The notes beneath the pieces were generated by a model. It ran no database searches. It saw only the letters and a program-made list of their open reading frames with translations, and had not been told where the DNA came from. This document shows positions 36,019 through 44,081 of a stretch of 64,000 nucleotides of DNA, piece by piece. The position numbers were made by a program, and so were the translations under genes. Origin of the DNA: JBBQFI01 sp038237805. GTDB taxonomy: Bacteria; Verrucomicrobiota; Verrucomicrobiia; Chthoniobacterales; UBA10450. Position 1 is the stretch's first letter. Each line of letters starts with the position of its first letter. The DNA is taken from contig JBBRYI010000007.1 in the NCBI GenBank assembly GCA_038237805.1, positions 1-64,000 of the forward strand, given 5' to 3'.

Positions 36019-38781
36019 TCACGCTTCGAGTGCGGCCTGCGCCGCAGCCAACCGTGCAATTGGAACCCGAAATGGACTGCAACTGACGTAGTCCAGTCCG
36101 AGGCGATGGCAGAATTTTACGCTCGTCGGCTCGCCGCCATGCTCGCCGCAAATACCCAACTTAATATTCGGTCGTGTTTTTCGGCCAAGGTCGCGCGTCA
36201 TTTCCATTAAACGGCCGACGCCTTTTTGATCGATCGAAGCGAATGGATTAGTTGCTACGATATCGAGTTCCGCGTAAGTCGGCAAAAACGTTCCGGAATC
36301 ATCGCGACTCATACCGAGCGTAGTTTGTGTGAGGTCGTTTGTTCCGAAACTGAAAAACTCGGCGTCGCGCGCGATTTCATCGGCCACGAGGGCAGCGCGC
36401 GGAATCTCGATCATCGTCCCAACCAGATATTGAAATTTCGTCTTTTTTGCCTTGGCAACTTCGTCTGCGACGCGGTGCACGATATCGATCTGTAATTTTA
36501 ATTCGCGCGGGAAACCGACGAGCGGAATCATTATTTCCGGTCGAACTTTGATGCTTTTTCTCTGCACTTCGGCCGCCGCCTCAAAAACAGCGCGCGCCTG
36601 CATCTCGGAGATTTCGGGGTAAACAATGCCGAGTCGGCAACCGCGATGGCCGAGCATTGGATTGAACTCGTGAAGCTCGCGCACCCGGCGCGAAATATTT
36701 TCCACTTTCACGTTCAGTTTGTTCGCAAGCTCGAGCTGTTGCGCCTGATCGTGCGGTAAAAATTCGTGGAGTGGCGGATCGAGAAAGCGGATCGTGGCAG
36801 GAAGTCCTTTGAGTGCAGTAAAAATTCCGACGAAGTCTTCGCGCTGATAGGGCAGCAGTTTCGCCAGCGCTTTCGCGCGATGCTCCTTGCTCTCGGCCAA
36901 AATCATCTCGCGCATCGCGTCAATCCGATCGCCCTCGAAAAACATATGCTCGGTGCGGCAAAGCCCAATGCCCTGGGCGCCGAACGCGACCGCATTCATG
37001 ACTTGTTCGGGCGTGTCGGCGTTTGTCCGGACGTCCAGCTTTCGAAACTGATCTACCCACTTCATCAGCTCGGCATATTGCTGATAGGTGGCGCTCTTTT
37101 TTTCCTCGAGCGATTCGTCGACCAGTACTTGCACGATTTCTGATGGTGCGGTCGGAACTTCGCCCGCGAAAACCTCGCCCGTTGTTCCATCGATCGAGAT
37201 GTAATCGCCTTGTTGCAGCGATGTGCCGTTCGCACTCAGCGTGCGCCGCTGATAATCGATTTCAATTCCGGCCGCGCCGCACACACAAACCTTTCCCATC
37301 TGGCGCGCGACCAGTGCTGCATGCGACGAGACTCCGCCGCGCGAAGTCAGAATGCCTTCCGCGGCGATCATTCCGCGCAAATCTTCCGGTGAAGTTTCGA
37401 TGCGAGCGAGGACGACCTTCTCGCCTTTTTCCGCGCGCTTGACGGCGTCGCTCGCGCTGAAAACTACGTGGCCCGATGCTGCGCCCGGTCCGGCAGCGAG
37501 TCCGCTTCCGATTTTTTTTGCGCGACCGGCCGACTTGCGGTCAAAAACCGGGGCGAGTAGATGCGCCAGCGAGTCGGCGGGAATGCGCTTCACCGCATCT
37601 TGTTTTGAAATTAATTTCTCACCGACCATATCGACGGCGATACGTACGGCTGCATGCCCTGTGCGTTTGCCGTTACGGGTTTGCAGAATATAAAGCCGGT
37701 TGTCTTCGACCGTGAACTCGAGGTCCTGCATGTCCTTGAAATGTTTCTCGAGCAGTGCGCGCACTTTGAGCAAGCCCTTGTGCGCGGCCGGCATTTCCTT
37801 CGCGAGGTCCGCGATCGGATGCGGTGTGCGCACGCCGGCGACGACGTCTTCGCCTTGCGCGTTGATTAAATATTCGCCGTAAAAAACTTTTTCGCCGCTC
37901 GCTGGATCGCGCGTGAACGCCACGCCCGTTGCGCTCGTATTCCCCATATTACCGAAGACCATGGTCTGAACATTCACCGCCGTGCCCCAATCGTGCGGAA
38001 TTCCGTATCTGCGCCGGTAGACGATTGCGCGGTCGTTCATCCATGATCCGAAAACCGCTCCGATGGCACCCCACAGTTGCTCATGCGGATCTTGGGGAAA
38101 CGATTTTCCGGTCCGATCCTTGATCAGTTTTTTGAAGCGCTGCACGAGCACACGCAAATCGTCGACCGTCAGCTGAACGTCGGGAAAATTGTGATTGTCG
38201 TAGCGTTCATCTTTCAGATGTTCGATCACACTCTCGAACGGCTCGTGATCTTCGCCTTCAGCCTTCTGCACGCCCATGACGACATCGCCATACATTTGCA
38301 GAAAGCGGCGATAGGAATCCCATGCGAAACGCGGATTGCCCGTTTTCTCGGCGACAATTTCTACGACCGCATCATTCATCCCGAGATTCAGAATCGTATC
38401 CATCATCCCCGGCATGGAATCGCGCGCACCTGAACGAACAGAAACAAGCAATGGTCGCTCGGGATCGCCCAGTTTTTTGTCCGCCGACTTCTCAACCTTA
38501 CCAAGCGCGAGTGCGACTTCAGCTTCAAGCTCGCGAGGATAGGCTCGTTTGTGCTCATAATAGTAAGTGCAGACTTCCGTCGTAATGGTAAATCCTGGCG
38601 GAACGGGCAGACCGATCCGCGTCATTTCGGCCAGGTTCGCGCCTTTGCCGCCGAGAAGCGGTTTCATTTTTCCCCCGCCGTCGGCCTGGCCATCGCCGAA
38701 GTAATAAACGTACTTCTTTTTGGCCTTCGCGGCCCTGGCTTTTCGCTTCGGGACAGAAGTCCGCTTATTTTTTTTAACCAT
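36019..38781 (-). CDS. ppdK: Pyruvate, phosphate dikinase
   Basis: 920 residues from the ATG at 38781; a 15-residue upstream extension of the frame was rejected. The first 22 residues are highly basic (KKNKRTSVPKRKARAAKAKKK), an unusual addition before the normal start YVYYFGDGQADG. Domains: ATP-grasp N-terminus (PLLGGKGANLAEMTRIGLPV, SVRSGARDSMPGMMDTILNL), the phosphohistidine domain (LTSRGGVSSHAALVARQMG, catalytic His in SSHAA), and the PEP/pyruvate TIM barrel (NIKLGICGEHGGEP with catalytic Cys). It interconverts pyruvate, ATP and phosphate with PEP, AMP and pyrophosphate. No octamer copies fall in this 2.8 kb gene. Confidence 0.97.
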   Translation of the reverse strand: MVKKNKRTSVPKRKARAAKAKKKYVYYFGDGQADGGGKMKPLLGGKGANLAEMTRIGLPVPPGFTITTEVCTYYYEHKRAYPRELEAEVALALGKVEKSADKKLGDPERPLLVSVRSGARDSMPGMMDTILNLGMNDAVVEIVAEKTGNPRFAWDSYRRFLQMYGDVVMGVQKAEGEDHEPFESVIEHLKDERYDNHNFPDVQLTVDDLRVLVQRFKKLIKDRTGKSFPQDPHEQLWGAIGAVFGSWMNDRAIVYRRRYGIPHDWGTAVNVQTMVFGNMGNTSATGVAFTRDPASGEKVFYGEYLINAQGEDVVAGVRTPHPIADLAKEMPAAHKGLLKVRALLEKHFKDMQDLEFTVEDNRLYILQTRNGKRTGHAAVRIAVDMVGEKLISKQDAVKRIPADSLAHLLAPVFDRKSAGRAKKIGSGLAAGPGAASGHVVFSASDAVKRAEKGEKVVLARIETSPEDLRGMIAAEGILTSRGGVSSHAALVARQMGKVCVCGAAGIEIDYQRRTLSANGTSLQQGDYISIDGTTGEVFAGEVPTAPSEIVQVLVDESLEEKKSATYQQYAELMKWVDQFRKLDVRTNADTPEQVMNAVAFGAQGIGLCRTEHMFFEGDRIDAMREMILAESKEHRAKALAKLLPYQREDFVGIFTALKGLPATIRFLDPPLHEFLPHDQAQQLELANKLNVKVENISRRVRELHEFNPMLGHRGCRLGIVYPEISEMQARAVFEAAAEVQRKSIKVRPEIMIPLVGFPRELKLQIDIVHRVADEVAKAKKTKFQYLVGTMIEIPRAALVADEIARDAEFFSFGTNDLTQTTLGMSRDDSGTFLPTYAELDIVATNPFASIDQKGVGRLMEMTRDLGRKTRPNIKLGICGEHGGEPTSVKFCHRLGLDYVSCSPFRVPIARLAAAQAALEA

Positions 38782-38889
38782 GCGTCGGAAATTTCCGCAA
38801 ACTAGATGGCGTGGTGGAGGTGTCAACGCGCGCCAGCGAAACGCAGCACGTCGCGAGCCGAGGATGCGGTGCTGCGCCTCAGCAGAACC

Positions 38890-39102
38890 TTACGAAGTAG
38901 CGAGCCGTTCGCCGTTCGTGAGCACTTCACCGATCGCAGCCGTGAATTCGGTCACGCCAGTGCTGGGCACGATAATCGTGTTGCGGCGGCCATGAGCTTC
39001 TTCGGTGATACGCAAAAATTTCCCGCGATCGTTTTCGCGCAGCTCAACATGGAAATGCTTGCGCTCGATCTGAACTTGGCGAGCCTCGATGATGTTATCC
39101 AT
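38890..39102 (-). CDS. Small PUR-alpha-fold nucleic-acid-binding protein
   Basis: 70 residues, essentially one PUR repeat: RKHFHVELRENDRGKFLRIT, a short loop (EEAHGRRNT), then IIVPSTGVTEFTAAIGEVL. The pattern FxxxLREND-RGxFLRI ... IxxPxxGxxEFxxxI is the bacterial PUR domain (as in Borrelia BpuR), which binds single-stranded DNA or RNA as a homodimer. It sits between rnr and ppdK on the same strand, 108 bases from each, which fits an RNA-related role only by association. It is antisense to a longer but coding-unlike frame on the plus strand. Confidence 0.85.
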   Translation of the reverse strand: MDNIIEARQVQIERKHFHVELRENDRGKFLRITEEAHGRRNTIIVPSTGVTEFTAAIGEVLTNGERLATS

Positions 39103-39210
39103 TTTTGGAAATCGGCCGCGATTTTGCTCATCCGACTAACGAATGGAAAGCTTATTTTCACTTCCAAAATCTTTAGCGATAACAAGTTCGCACTGACATT
39201 GCGGATAAAC

Positions 39211-41382
39211 TCATCGCCGCGCGCGCGATTGCTTGCGTTTCTTCTCGTCTGCGATCGCGAAATCGACCTGGCGTTTGAAGGAATCGACCCTAACGACAAC
39301 GACGCGCAACTCGTCGCCGATAGAAAAGCGGCGGCGCGATTGGCGACCGAGCAAACGGCGCTGCGGTGCCTGGAACGTGTAGAAATCGTCAGTGAGCGAT
39401 GAGACGTGAATCAAGCCAGTCATCAAGACATCCGGCAGTTCGATGAGTAAACCGTAATTGCGAACGTCGATAATCGACGCGCGAAAAACCTGTGGATCGC
39501 GCGCATCCAGTTGCCGCTGGAAGAACTCCAGTTTTTTCATTTTGTTCGAATCGATCTCGGCTTCCGCTGCGACCCGTTCCGTGATCGAGATGTGTTCGGC
39601 GATGGAAGCGAGTTGGCCCATATCGCCGCGCCCGCGCCGTGCCTGGTCGCGCTCGGCGAGCGAACGATGCACGACGAGATCGGCATAACGCCGGATCGGA
39701 CTGGTAAAATGGGTGTAGTTATTTTTCGCCAATCCGTAGTGACCAAGCGGTTGCGGAAGATAACGCGCGCGCTTCAGACTTTTCAGCAGACCAATTTTCA
39801 ACGCTTGTTCTTCCGCTTTGCCGCGGAGAGAAGCGAGCAATCGCTGCAATTCGGCGCGCTGGGTCAGATCGCCCACGCGGTAGTTGAAACTCAATACTAA
39901 TTCACGGTATTCGGTGAGTTTTTCCGGATCGGGATTTTCGTGGACGCGGTAAATCGTCGGGATCGATCGGTTTTTCAATTCGTGCGCAACTGCTTCGTTC
40001 GCCGCGAGCATAAATTCCTCAACTAACTGATGGGATTCGTCGTTCTCGATCCGCTCGAGCAAAATCGGTTTGCCGTTTTCGTCGAGCCGAACCTTTACTT
40101 CCGGAAAGTCGAGATCGAGCGAACCATGTTGAAATCGTTTCCGACGCAGCAACGAAGCGAGCCGCCACGCCGTGTGCAGTCGTTCGCCTAATTGGTCGTT
40201 AGGCTTGGACTGCAAAATCGCATAGGCTTCACGATAGGTCAGCCGGCGCGCGCTACGGATAACGGTTTTGGCAAAGCGCGCATTTTTTACACGACCCTCT
40301 TTTGTGAACTCAATAAATGCGGAATGCGTCAGGCGATCAACGCCCGGATTCAAACTACAAACGCCATTGCTCAATCGCTCCGGCAGCATGGGAATGACGC
40401 GGTCCGGCAAATAGACGCTGTTCCCGCGGCGGTATGCCTCGCGATCAAGTGCGCTGCCCGGCTTCACGTAAGCGGAGACATCCGCGATGTGGACGCCGAG
40501 CCACCAACTGCCGTCGGGAAGTTCATCGACATTGATCGCGTCATCGAAATCGCGCGCGTCGTCCGGATCGATTGTGACGATGAATTCCGAGCGCAGATCC
40601 TCGCGGCCTCCAGACATCCGCGGCTCAACCTTGTCCGGAATCGTCGCCGCTTCGTTGACCACGGCTTCTGGGAATTCCGTCGGCAAATGGTATTTCCGGA
40701 TGATCGACAACATGTCGATCCCGGGCGCTGTGCTCGGCCCGAGCACTTCGACGATCGTTCCTTCGGGATTAACGTGGCGCGATTCCCACGCATCCAAACG
40801 CACCACAACCTTGTCGCCCGTTGCCGGCGCTTTGAGCGCGGGCGCGTCGGACCGAGGTTGGACATAAATGTTGTGTACGAGTCGCGGATCGTCGGGCACG
40901 ACGTAGAAAAAATTCCGCGATTGCTGCAGCGTGCCAACGATCGTGTCGTGCGCACGTTGCAGAATGCGAATGACGCGACCTTCCGCGCGACCGGAAACTT
41001 TCTTGGCGCGCGCGTATTCGAGATCTCGCGTGATGCGCGCGACAACACGATCGCCATTCATCGCCGTGCCAGTGTTTTCCGACGCGATAAAAATATCGGA
41101 CTCGCCTGGTTTTTCGCTGATGAGAAATCCAAATCCCGCCTGATGCACCTGCAACGTGCCGGTAACAAGATCCGCCGCTTCCGGAAGGACGTAACGATTT
41201 TTGCGAATGCGTGCGATCTCGCCGGCTTGTTCCAATTCGTGCAGCGCCTGATTCAAACCCATGCGCACGCCACTTTCGCGACCCAGAACTTTCGCCAGAT
41301 CAATTTTCGCAAGCGGTTGGTACTTCGGCGCGCGCAGCACGCTCAGGATTCGCTGCTTTAATTCTTCGTTCGATTTCATCAT
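39211..41382 (-). CDS. rnr: Ribonuclease R
   Basis: 723 residues from the ATG at 41382 (MMKSNEELKQRILSVL); the longer frame to 41484 runs into the folP promoter region. Order: N-terminal winged-helix (YQPLAKIDLAKVLGRESGV), cold-shock domains (GTLQVHQAGFGFLISEKPGE), the RNB catalytic domain with IDPDDARDFDDAINV (metal-binding aspartates) and HSAFIEFTKEGRV, then the S1 domain (FRASIIDVRNYGLLIELPD). It is a processive 3'-5' exoribonuclease that degrades structured RNA. The C-terminal basic tail is short (KKRKQSRARR) compared with the E. coli enzyme. It contains two octamers. Confidence 0.96.
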   Translation of the reverse strand: MMKSNEELKQRILSVLRAPKYQPLAKIDLAKVLGRESGVRMGLNQALHELEQAGEIARIRKNRYVLPEAADLVTGTLQVHQAGFGFLISEKPGESDIFIASENTGTAMNGDRVVARITRDLEYARAKKVSGRAEGRVIRILQRAHDTIVGTLQQSRNFFYVVPDDPRLVHNIYVQPRSDAPALKAPATGDKVVVRLDAWESRHVNPEGTIVEVLGPSTAPGIDMLSIIRKYHLPTEFPEAVVNEAATIPDKVEPRMSGGREDLRSEFIVTIDPDDARDFDDAINVDELPDGSWWLGVHIADVSAYVKPGSALDREAYRRGNSVYLPDRVIPMLPERLSNGVCSLNPGVDRLTHSAFIEFTKEGRVKNARFAKTVIRSARRLTYREAYAILQSKPNDQLGERLHTAWRLASLLRRKRFQHGSLDLDFPEVKVRLDENGKPILLERIENDESHQLVEEFMLAANEAVAHELKNRSIPTIYRVHENPDPEKLTEYRELVLSFNYRVGDLTQRAELQRLLASLRGKAEEQALKIGLLKSLKRARYLPQPLGHYGLAKNNYTHFTSPIRRYADLVVHRSLAERDQARRGRGDMGQLASIAEHISITERVAAEAEIDSNKMKKLEFFQRQLDARDPQVFRASIIDVRNYGLLIELPDVLMTGLIHVSSLTDDFYTFQAPQRRLLGRQSRRRFSIGDELRVVVVRVDSFKRQVDFAIADEKKRKQSRARR

Positions 41383-41489
41383 TCGCGGTTTCGGGCACGA
41401 AACTCGTTCAATTTCTTCTTCGCGACGAGAAGGATATTCGCAACCGCTGAAGATCGAATAAAGGAACGCGTGTGATAGTCTCACCCCTG

Positions 41490-42341
41490 ATGGGTGCGAC
41501 AGTTTGGAAAATTGCGGGCCGCGAAATCGATCTTTCGCGCCACGGCATGATCATGGGTGTGCTCAATGTTACGCCTGATTCTTTTTTCGATGGCGGCAAA
41601 TTTTCTGATATAGACGAAGCGGTCGAACACGCTCGGCAGATGGTTAGCCATGGGGCGCACATCATCGATGTCGGTGGTGAATCGACTCGACCTGGAGCGG
41701 ACGCAATTTCCGCTGAGGAAGAACTGCGCCGGGTCGGACCTGTGATCAAGAAACTACGCGGGGAAATATCCGGTTTCATTTCAATCGACACTTCGAAAGC
41801 GGAGGTTGCGCGCGCGGCGCTCGATGCCGGCGCATCAATTATAAATGACGTCACCGGTGGCCGCGGGGATCCGGGAATGTTGCCGCTCGCGGCTGAGCAC
41901 GCGGCCGCCTTTATCATCATGCACATACAAGGGGATCCGCGCACGATGCAACGCGCGCCGCATTACGACGATGTCGTCGCGGAAGTGGCTGATTTTTTTC
42001 GACAACGATATGACCGCGCCCTAGAGTTTGGAATTGATCCCATGGCTATCGCGTTTGATCCGGGAATCGGATTCGGTAAAACGCTCGAACACAATCTCAA
42101 GCTCCTGGGAAATCTGGAAGATTTGCGCGTGCACAACCGTCCACTCGTCGTCGGGGTCTCACGCAAAGGTTTTCTGGGAAAAATCATGCAGTCGAAAGAA
42201 ATGTCCGACCGTTTGGCGCCGACGATTGCGCTGACGGCGTTACTGCGTGCACGCGGTGCGAACGTCTTGCGCGTGCACGACGTGCAGTCGAACGTCGCCG
42301 CCTTGCGCACGGCTGATGCTCTTCTCGGAGCCGTCACATGA
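41490..42341 (+). CDS. folP: Dihydropteroate synthase
   Basis: 283 residues from the ATG at 41490; a GTG at 41472 is the alternative start. Signatures: IMGVLNVTPDSFFDGGKF (pterin site), VGGESTRPGAD, SIDTSKAEVARAALDAGA and DPGIGFGKTLEHNL. It joins 6-hydroxymethyl-dihydropterin diphosphate with p-aminobenzoate in folate synthesis. Its stop overlaps the cdaA start (ATGA), an arrangement (folP-cdaA) seen in several phyla. Divergent from rnr over about 107 bases. Confidence 0.96.
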   Translation: MGATVWKIAGREIDLSRHGMIMGVLNVTPDSFFDGGKFSDIDEAVEHARQMVSHGAHIIDVGGESTRPGADAISAEEELRRVGPVIKKLRGEISGFISIDTSKAEVARAALDAGASIINDVTGGRGDPGMLPLAAEHAAAFIIMHIQGDPRTMQRAPHYDDVVAEVADFFRQRYDRALEFGIDPMAIAFDPGIGFGKTLEHNLKLLGNLEDLRVHNRPLVVGVSRKGFLGKIMQSKEMSDRLAPTIALTALLRARGANVLRVHDVQSNVAALRTADALLGAVT

Positions 42342-43210
42342 TTCACACGCTCGTCCAATTCTTCATCGCTCGGTGGCGCAGCGGCATTGAAATCATGTTG
42401 CTCAGCGTCGGCATTTATTTTGGTTATCTTTACTTTCGCGGGACGCGCGGCGCGAAGGTTCTGACCGGTCTCGCGATCGTCTTCCTTACGCTTACTCTTA
42501 TCTCGCAACTGCTGAACTTGGTTGTCATCGGCTGGATCATTCGCAGCTTCTCCGTCTTCCTCGCCATCGCCCTTGTCGTCATCTTTCAACCGGAATTGCG
42601 CCGCGCCCTGGCCGAGCTCGGCGGGCATCCCATTTTTTCCCTAACGAGTGAGAAACGTGAGACGGTGCACGATTTGACGGAAGCCGTTACCCAGCTCGCA
42701 AACAAACAGTTCGGCGCGCTCATCGCGATCGAGCGCGATACTTCGATCAAAATTTTTGAGGAAACAGGTGTTATGATCAATGCCGATTTCTCGGTCGAAT
42801 TGCTTCTTACACTTTTCCACCCGAAATCGGCGCTGCATGACGGTGGGGTAATTGTGCGCGATGGCAGGATCGCGGCGGCGGCGTGCATTTTTCCGGTGAG
42901 CCAGCGCGAAACGCTCGATCGCAGCCTCGGTCTCCGACATCGCGCCGGACTCGGCATTACCGAAGAGTCGGATGCAATTGCTGTTATTATCTCGGAAGAA
43001 ACAGGCGCGATCTCGATCTGTCATCGGCGACGAATCGAAAGAAATTTCACACCGGAAACATTTCGCAAGCGCATCGGCGAAATTCTGCTCGGCAAATATG
43101 AAGAAACTAATCCTGAACAATTGGCACGCGAAGTTGATCTCCCTGCTACTCGCGACGACGCTTTGGTACCTCATCAAAAAGAACGTAGCGACGACCCCCT
43201 CGCCGTCTGA
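42338..43210 (+). CDS. cdaA: Membrane diadenylate cyclase CdaA
   Basis: 290 residues. Three N-terminal helices (IEIMLLSVGIYFGYLYF, VLTGLAIVFLTLTLISQLL, VIGWIIRSFSVFLAIALVV) are followed by the DAC domain with DGG (168-170, SALHDGGVIV) and RHR (200-202, LGLRHRAGLGITEE). These are the ATP-binding and catalytic motifs that make cyclic di-AMP, a second messenger for osmotic and cell-wall homeostasis. The last 37 residues (about 254-290) are read from DNA that also encodes the YbbR-like small protein in the +1 frame and look atypical, so the tail is probably only a consequence of that overlap. Confidence 0.95.
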   Translation: MIHTLVQFFIARWRSGIEIMLLSVGIYFGYLYFRGTRGAKVLTGLAIVFLTLTLISQLLNLVVIGWIIRSFSVFLAIALVVIFQPELRRALAELGGHPIFSLTSEKRETVHDLTEAVTQLANKQFGALIAIERDTSIKIFEETGVMINADFSVELLLTLFHPKSALHDGGVIVRDGRIAAAACIFPVSQRETLDRSLGLRHRAGLGITEESDAIAVIISEETGAISICHRRRIERNFTPETFRKRIGEILLGKYEETNPEQLAREVDLPATRDDALVPHQKERSDDPLAV

Positions 43211-43247
43211 GGTTTCATCACCGCCGGCCGCGGCAGAGAATCGGTAG
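43098..43247 (+). CDS. Minimal YbbR/CdaR-like membrane anchor peptide
   Basis: 49 residues from the ATG at 43098, overlapping the 3' end of cdaA by 113 bases in the +1 frame. The sequence begins KKLILNNWHAKLISLLLATT and continues LWYLIKKNV, which is the N-terminal transmembrane segment of YbbR/CdaR proteins, the usual regulators encoded directly after cdaA. The extracytoplasmic YbbR repeats are missing: after the helix there is only a Pro/Ser/Ala tail (TPSPSEVSSPPAAAENR) and a TAG. Either a natural TM-only CdaR or a truncated remnant. A palindromic repeat begins 3 bases after the stop. Confidence 0.7.
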   Translation: MKKLILNNWHAKLISLLLATTLWYLIKKNVATTPSPSEVSSPPAAAENR

Positions 43248-43249
43248 AT

Positions 43250-43322
43250 GTAGCTGCCGCTGTCTCAGCGGCAGTCGGAAAAATGTCGCAACTCTCCTGC
43301 CGCTGAGGACAGCGGCAGCTAC
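43250..43322. repeat. Nested palindromic repeat after the ybbR-like gene
   Basis: The outer arms GTAGCTGCCGCTGTC (43250-43264) and GACAGCGGCAGCTAC (43308-43322) pair perfectly over 15 bases. Each arm is also part of its own smaller hairpin: CTGCCGCTG with CAGCGGCAG at 43254-43274, and the same sequence at 43297-43318. The element thus has a large and two small alternative folds. It lies between convergent genes (ybbR-like on plus, SprT-like on minus) and could also stop transcription. Confidence 0.85.
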
Positions 43323-43349
43323 CACGCGGCAGCGATAGCAATCAAAAAG

Positions 43350-43802
43350 CTAACGCAGAAACCGCGCGAGATTTTCCTCTTCCCAGCGCCGGGCGCGGCG
43401 ATAATTCGGAAACTCGCGTTCGCGTCGATTGAACTCGTCGGTGTGAACGCGGCGTCGGCCACCCTGCCGCGGTTCGTCCGGCACGACTGAATGCAACATC
43501 TCATGATAGAGAATATATTTTAAGAACCAAAGCGGCACGAACGGCTGATCGAGCAGTGGGTTAATGCGAATGACGCGGTCTTCTTCCTGGATCGTACCGA
43601 AAACAAAATATTCTTTCGGCCGATTTTTGCGACGTCGTCCCCACAACACTTTGTAACCGCGCAAGCGTCCGCGAAAATGTTTCTCGTTTAAGCGGTCGAA
43701 GATTGCGCGCAAATCGAAGTAGCGACCTTCATGTTGCAACGGAAGCTGTCGCTGCATGGGCAACTTAGAGTGCGCGATTTTTCGTTTTGTTTTTTTAGCC
43801 AC
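43350..43802 (-). CDS. SprT-like zinc metalloprotease
   Basis: 150 residues. The zinc-binding HExxH is H100-E101-x-x-H104 in ILYHEMLHSVV, with a third candidate ligand at H120 (RRRVHTDEF). The N-terminal half has the SprT pattern (LRAIFDRLNEKHFRGRL, where eukaryotic Spartan has LF..FN..FF.g.L) and the strongly basic segment WGRRRKNRP, which suggests nucleic-acid binding. SprT/Spartan proteins cleave proteins crosslinked to DNA; the bacterial role is less certain. Divergent from the rodA region over a low-GC stretch. Confidence 0.85.
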   Translation of the reverse strand: MAKKTKRKIAHSKLPMQRQLPLQHEGRYFDLRAIFDRLNEKHFRGRLRGYKVLWGRRRKNRPKEYFVFGTIQEEDRVIRINPLLDQPFVPLWFLKYILYHEMLHSVVPDEPRQGGRRRVHTDEFNRREREFPNYRRARRWEEENLARFLR

Positions 43803-44081
43803 AGTAGAGAAGGAGGGAGGTGCAAGCCATTCTAGTTACCTTTGACATCGTGACAAGAAGAGGTCGTGGAAATAATTTCTATACTGCACTTAAATATCTG
43901 AAATCCAATGCGTTAAGAATTTCACGTCTGACGATGTTTTGTATTTTACGTAATAACATTCACCTGGACCCTGCACGGCTAAATTTATCGCTTCTGCGGA
44001 GCGTCTCAGATTTTACGAAAGCGTGAAACGCGATTATGATCGTCGTCGTCTCGCCTGTTTTGTGCTGAAAATTCCACCACA
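43803..44081. other. Low-GC divergent intergenic stretch with a doubtful 68-codon frame
   Basis: This 279-base gap between the divergent sprT-like and rodA genes is visibly more AT-rich than its surroundings. A frame at 43820-44026 (GTG start) reads ILVTFDIVTRRGRGNNFYTA then LKYLKSNALRISRL. The start of that reading faintly resembles small Cas2/VapD-like ferredoxin-fold proteins (an ILVTFDI-like first strand, then YxALxxLK). An AGGAGG lies only 3 bases before the GTG, an unfavourable spacing. The stretch may be a decayed small gene or simply promoter DNA for rodA and the sprT-like gene. Confidence 0.3.

Noticed and set aside
36000..36020. Terminator after ppdK
   Set aside because: A T-run follows the stop on the minus strand, but no stable stem precedes it.
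38806..39402. 198-codon plus-strand frame antisense to the PUR gene and the end of rnr
   Set aside because: No domain similarity, while the minus strand encodes a recognisable PUR repeat and RNase R.
40192..41361. 389-codon plus-strand frame within rnr
   Set aside because: Shadow of the RNase R reading frame; composition and lack of motifs argue against coding.
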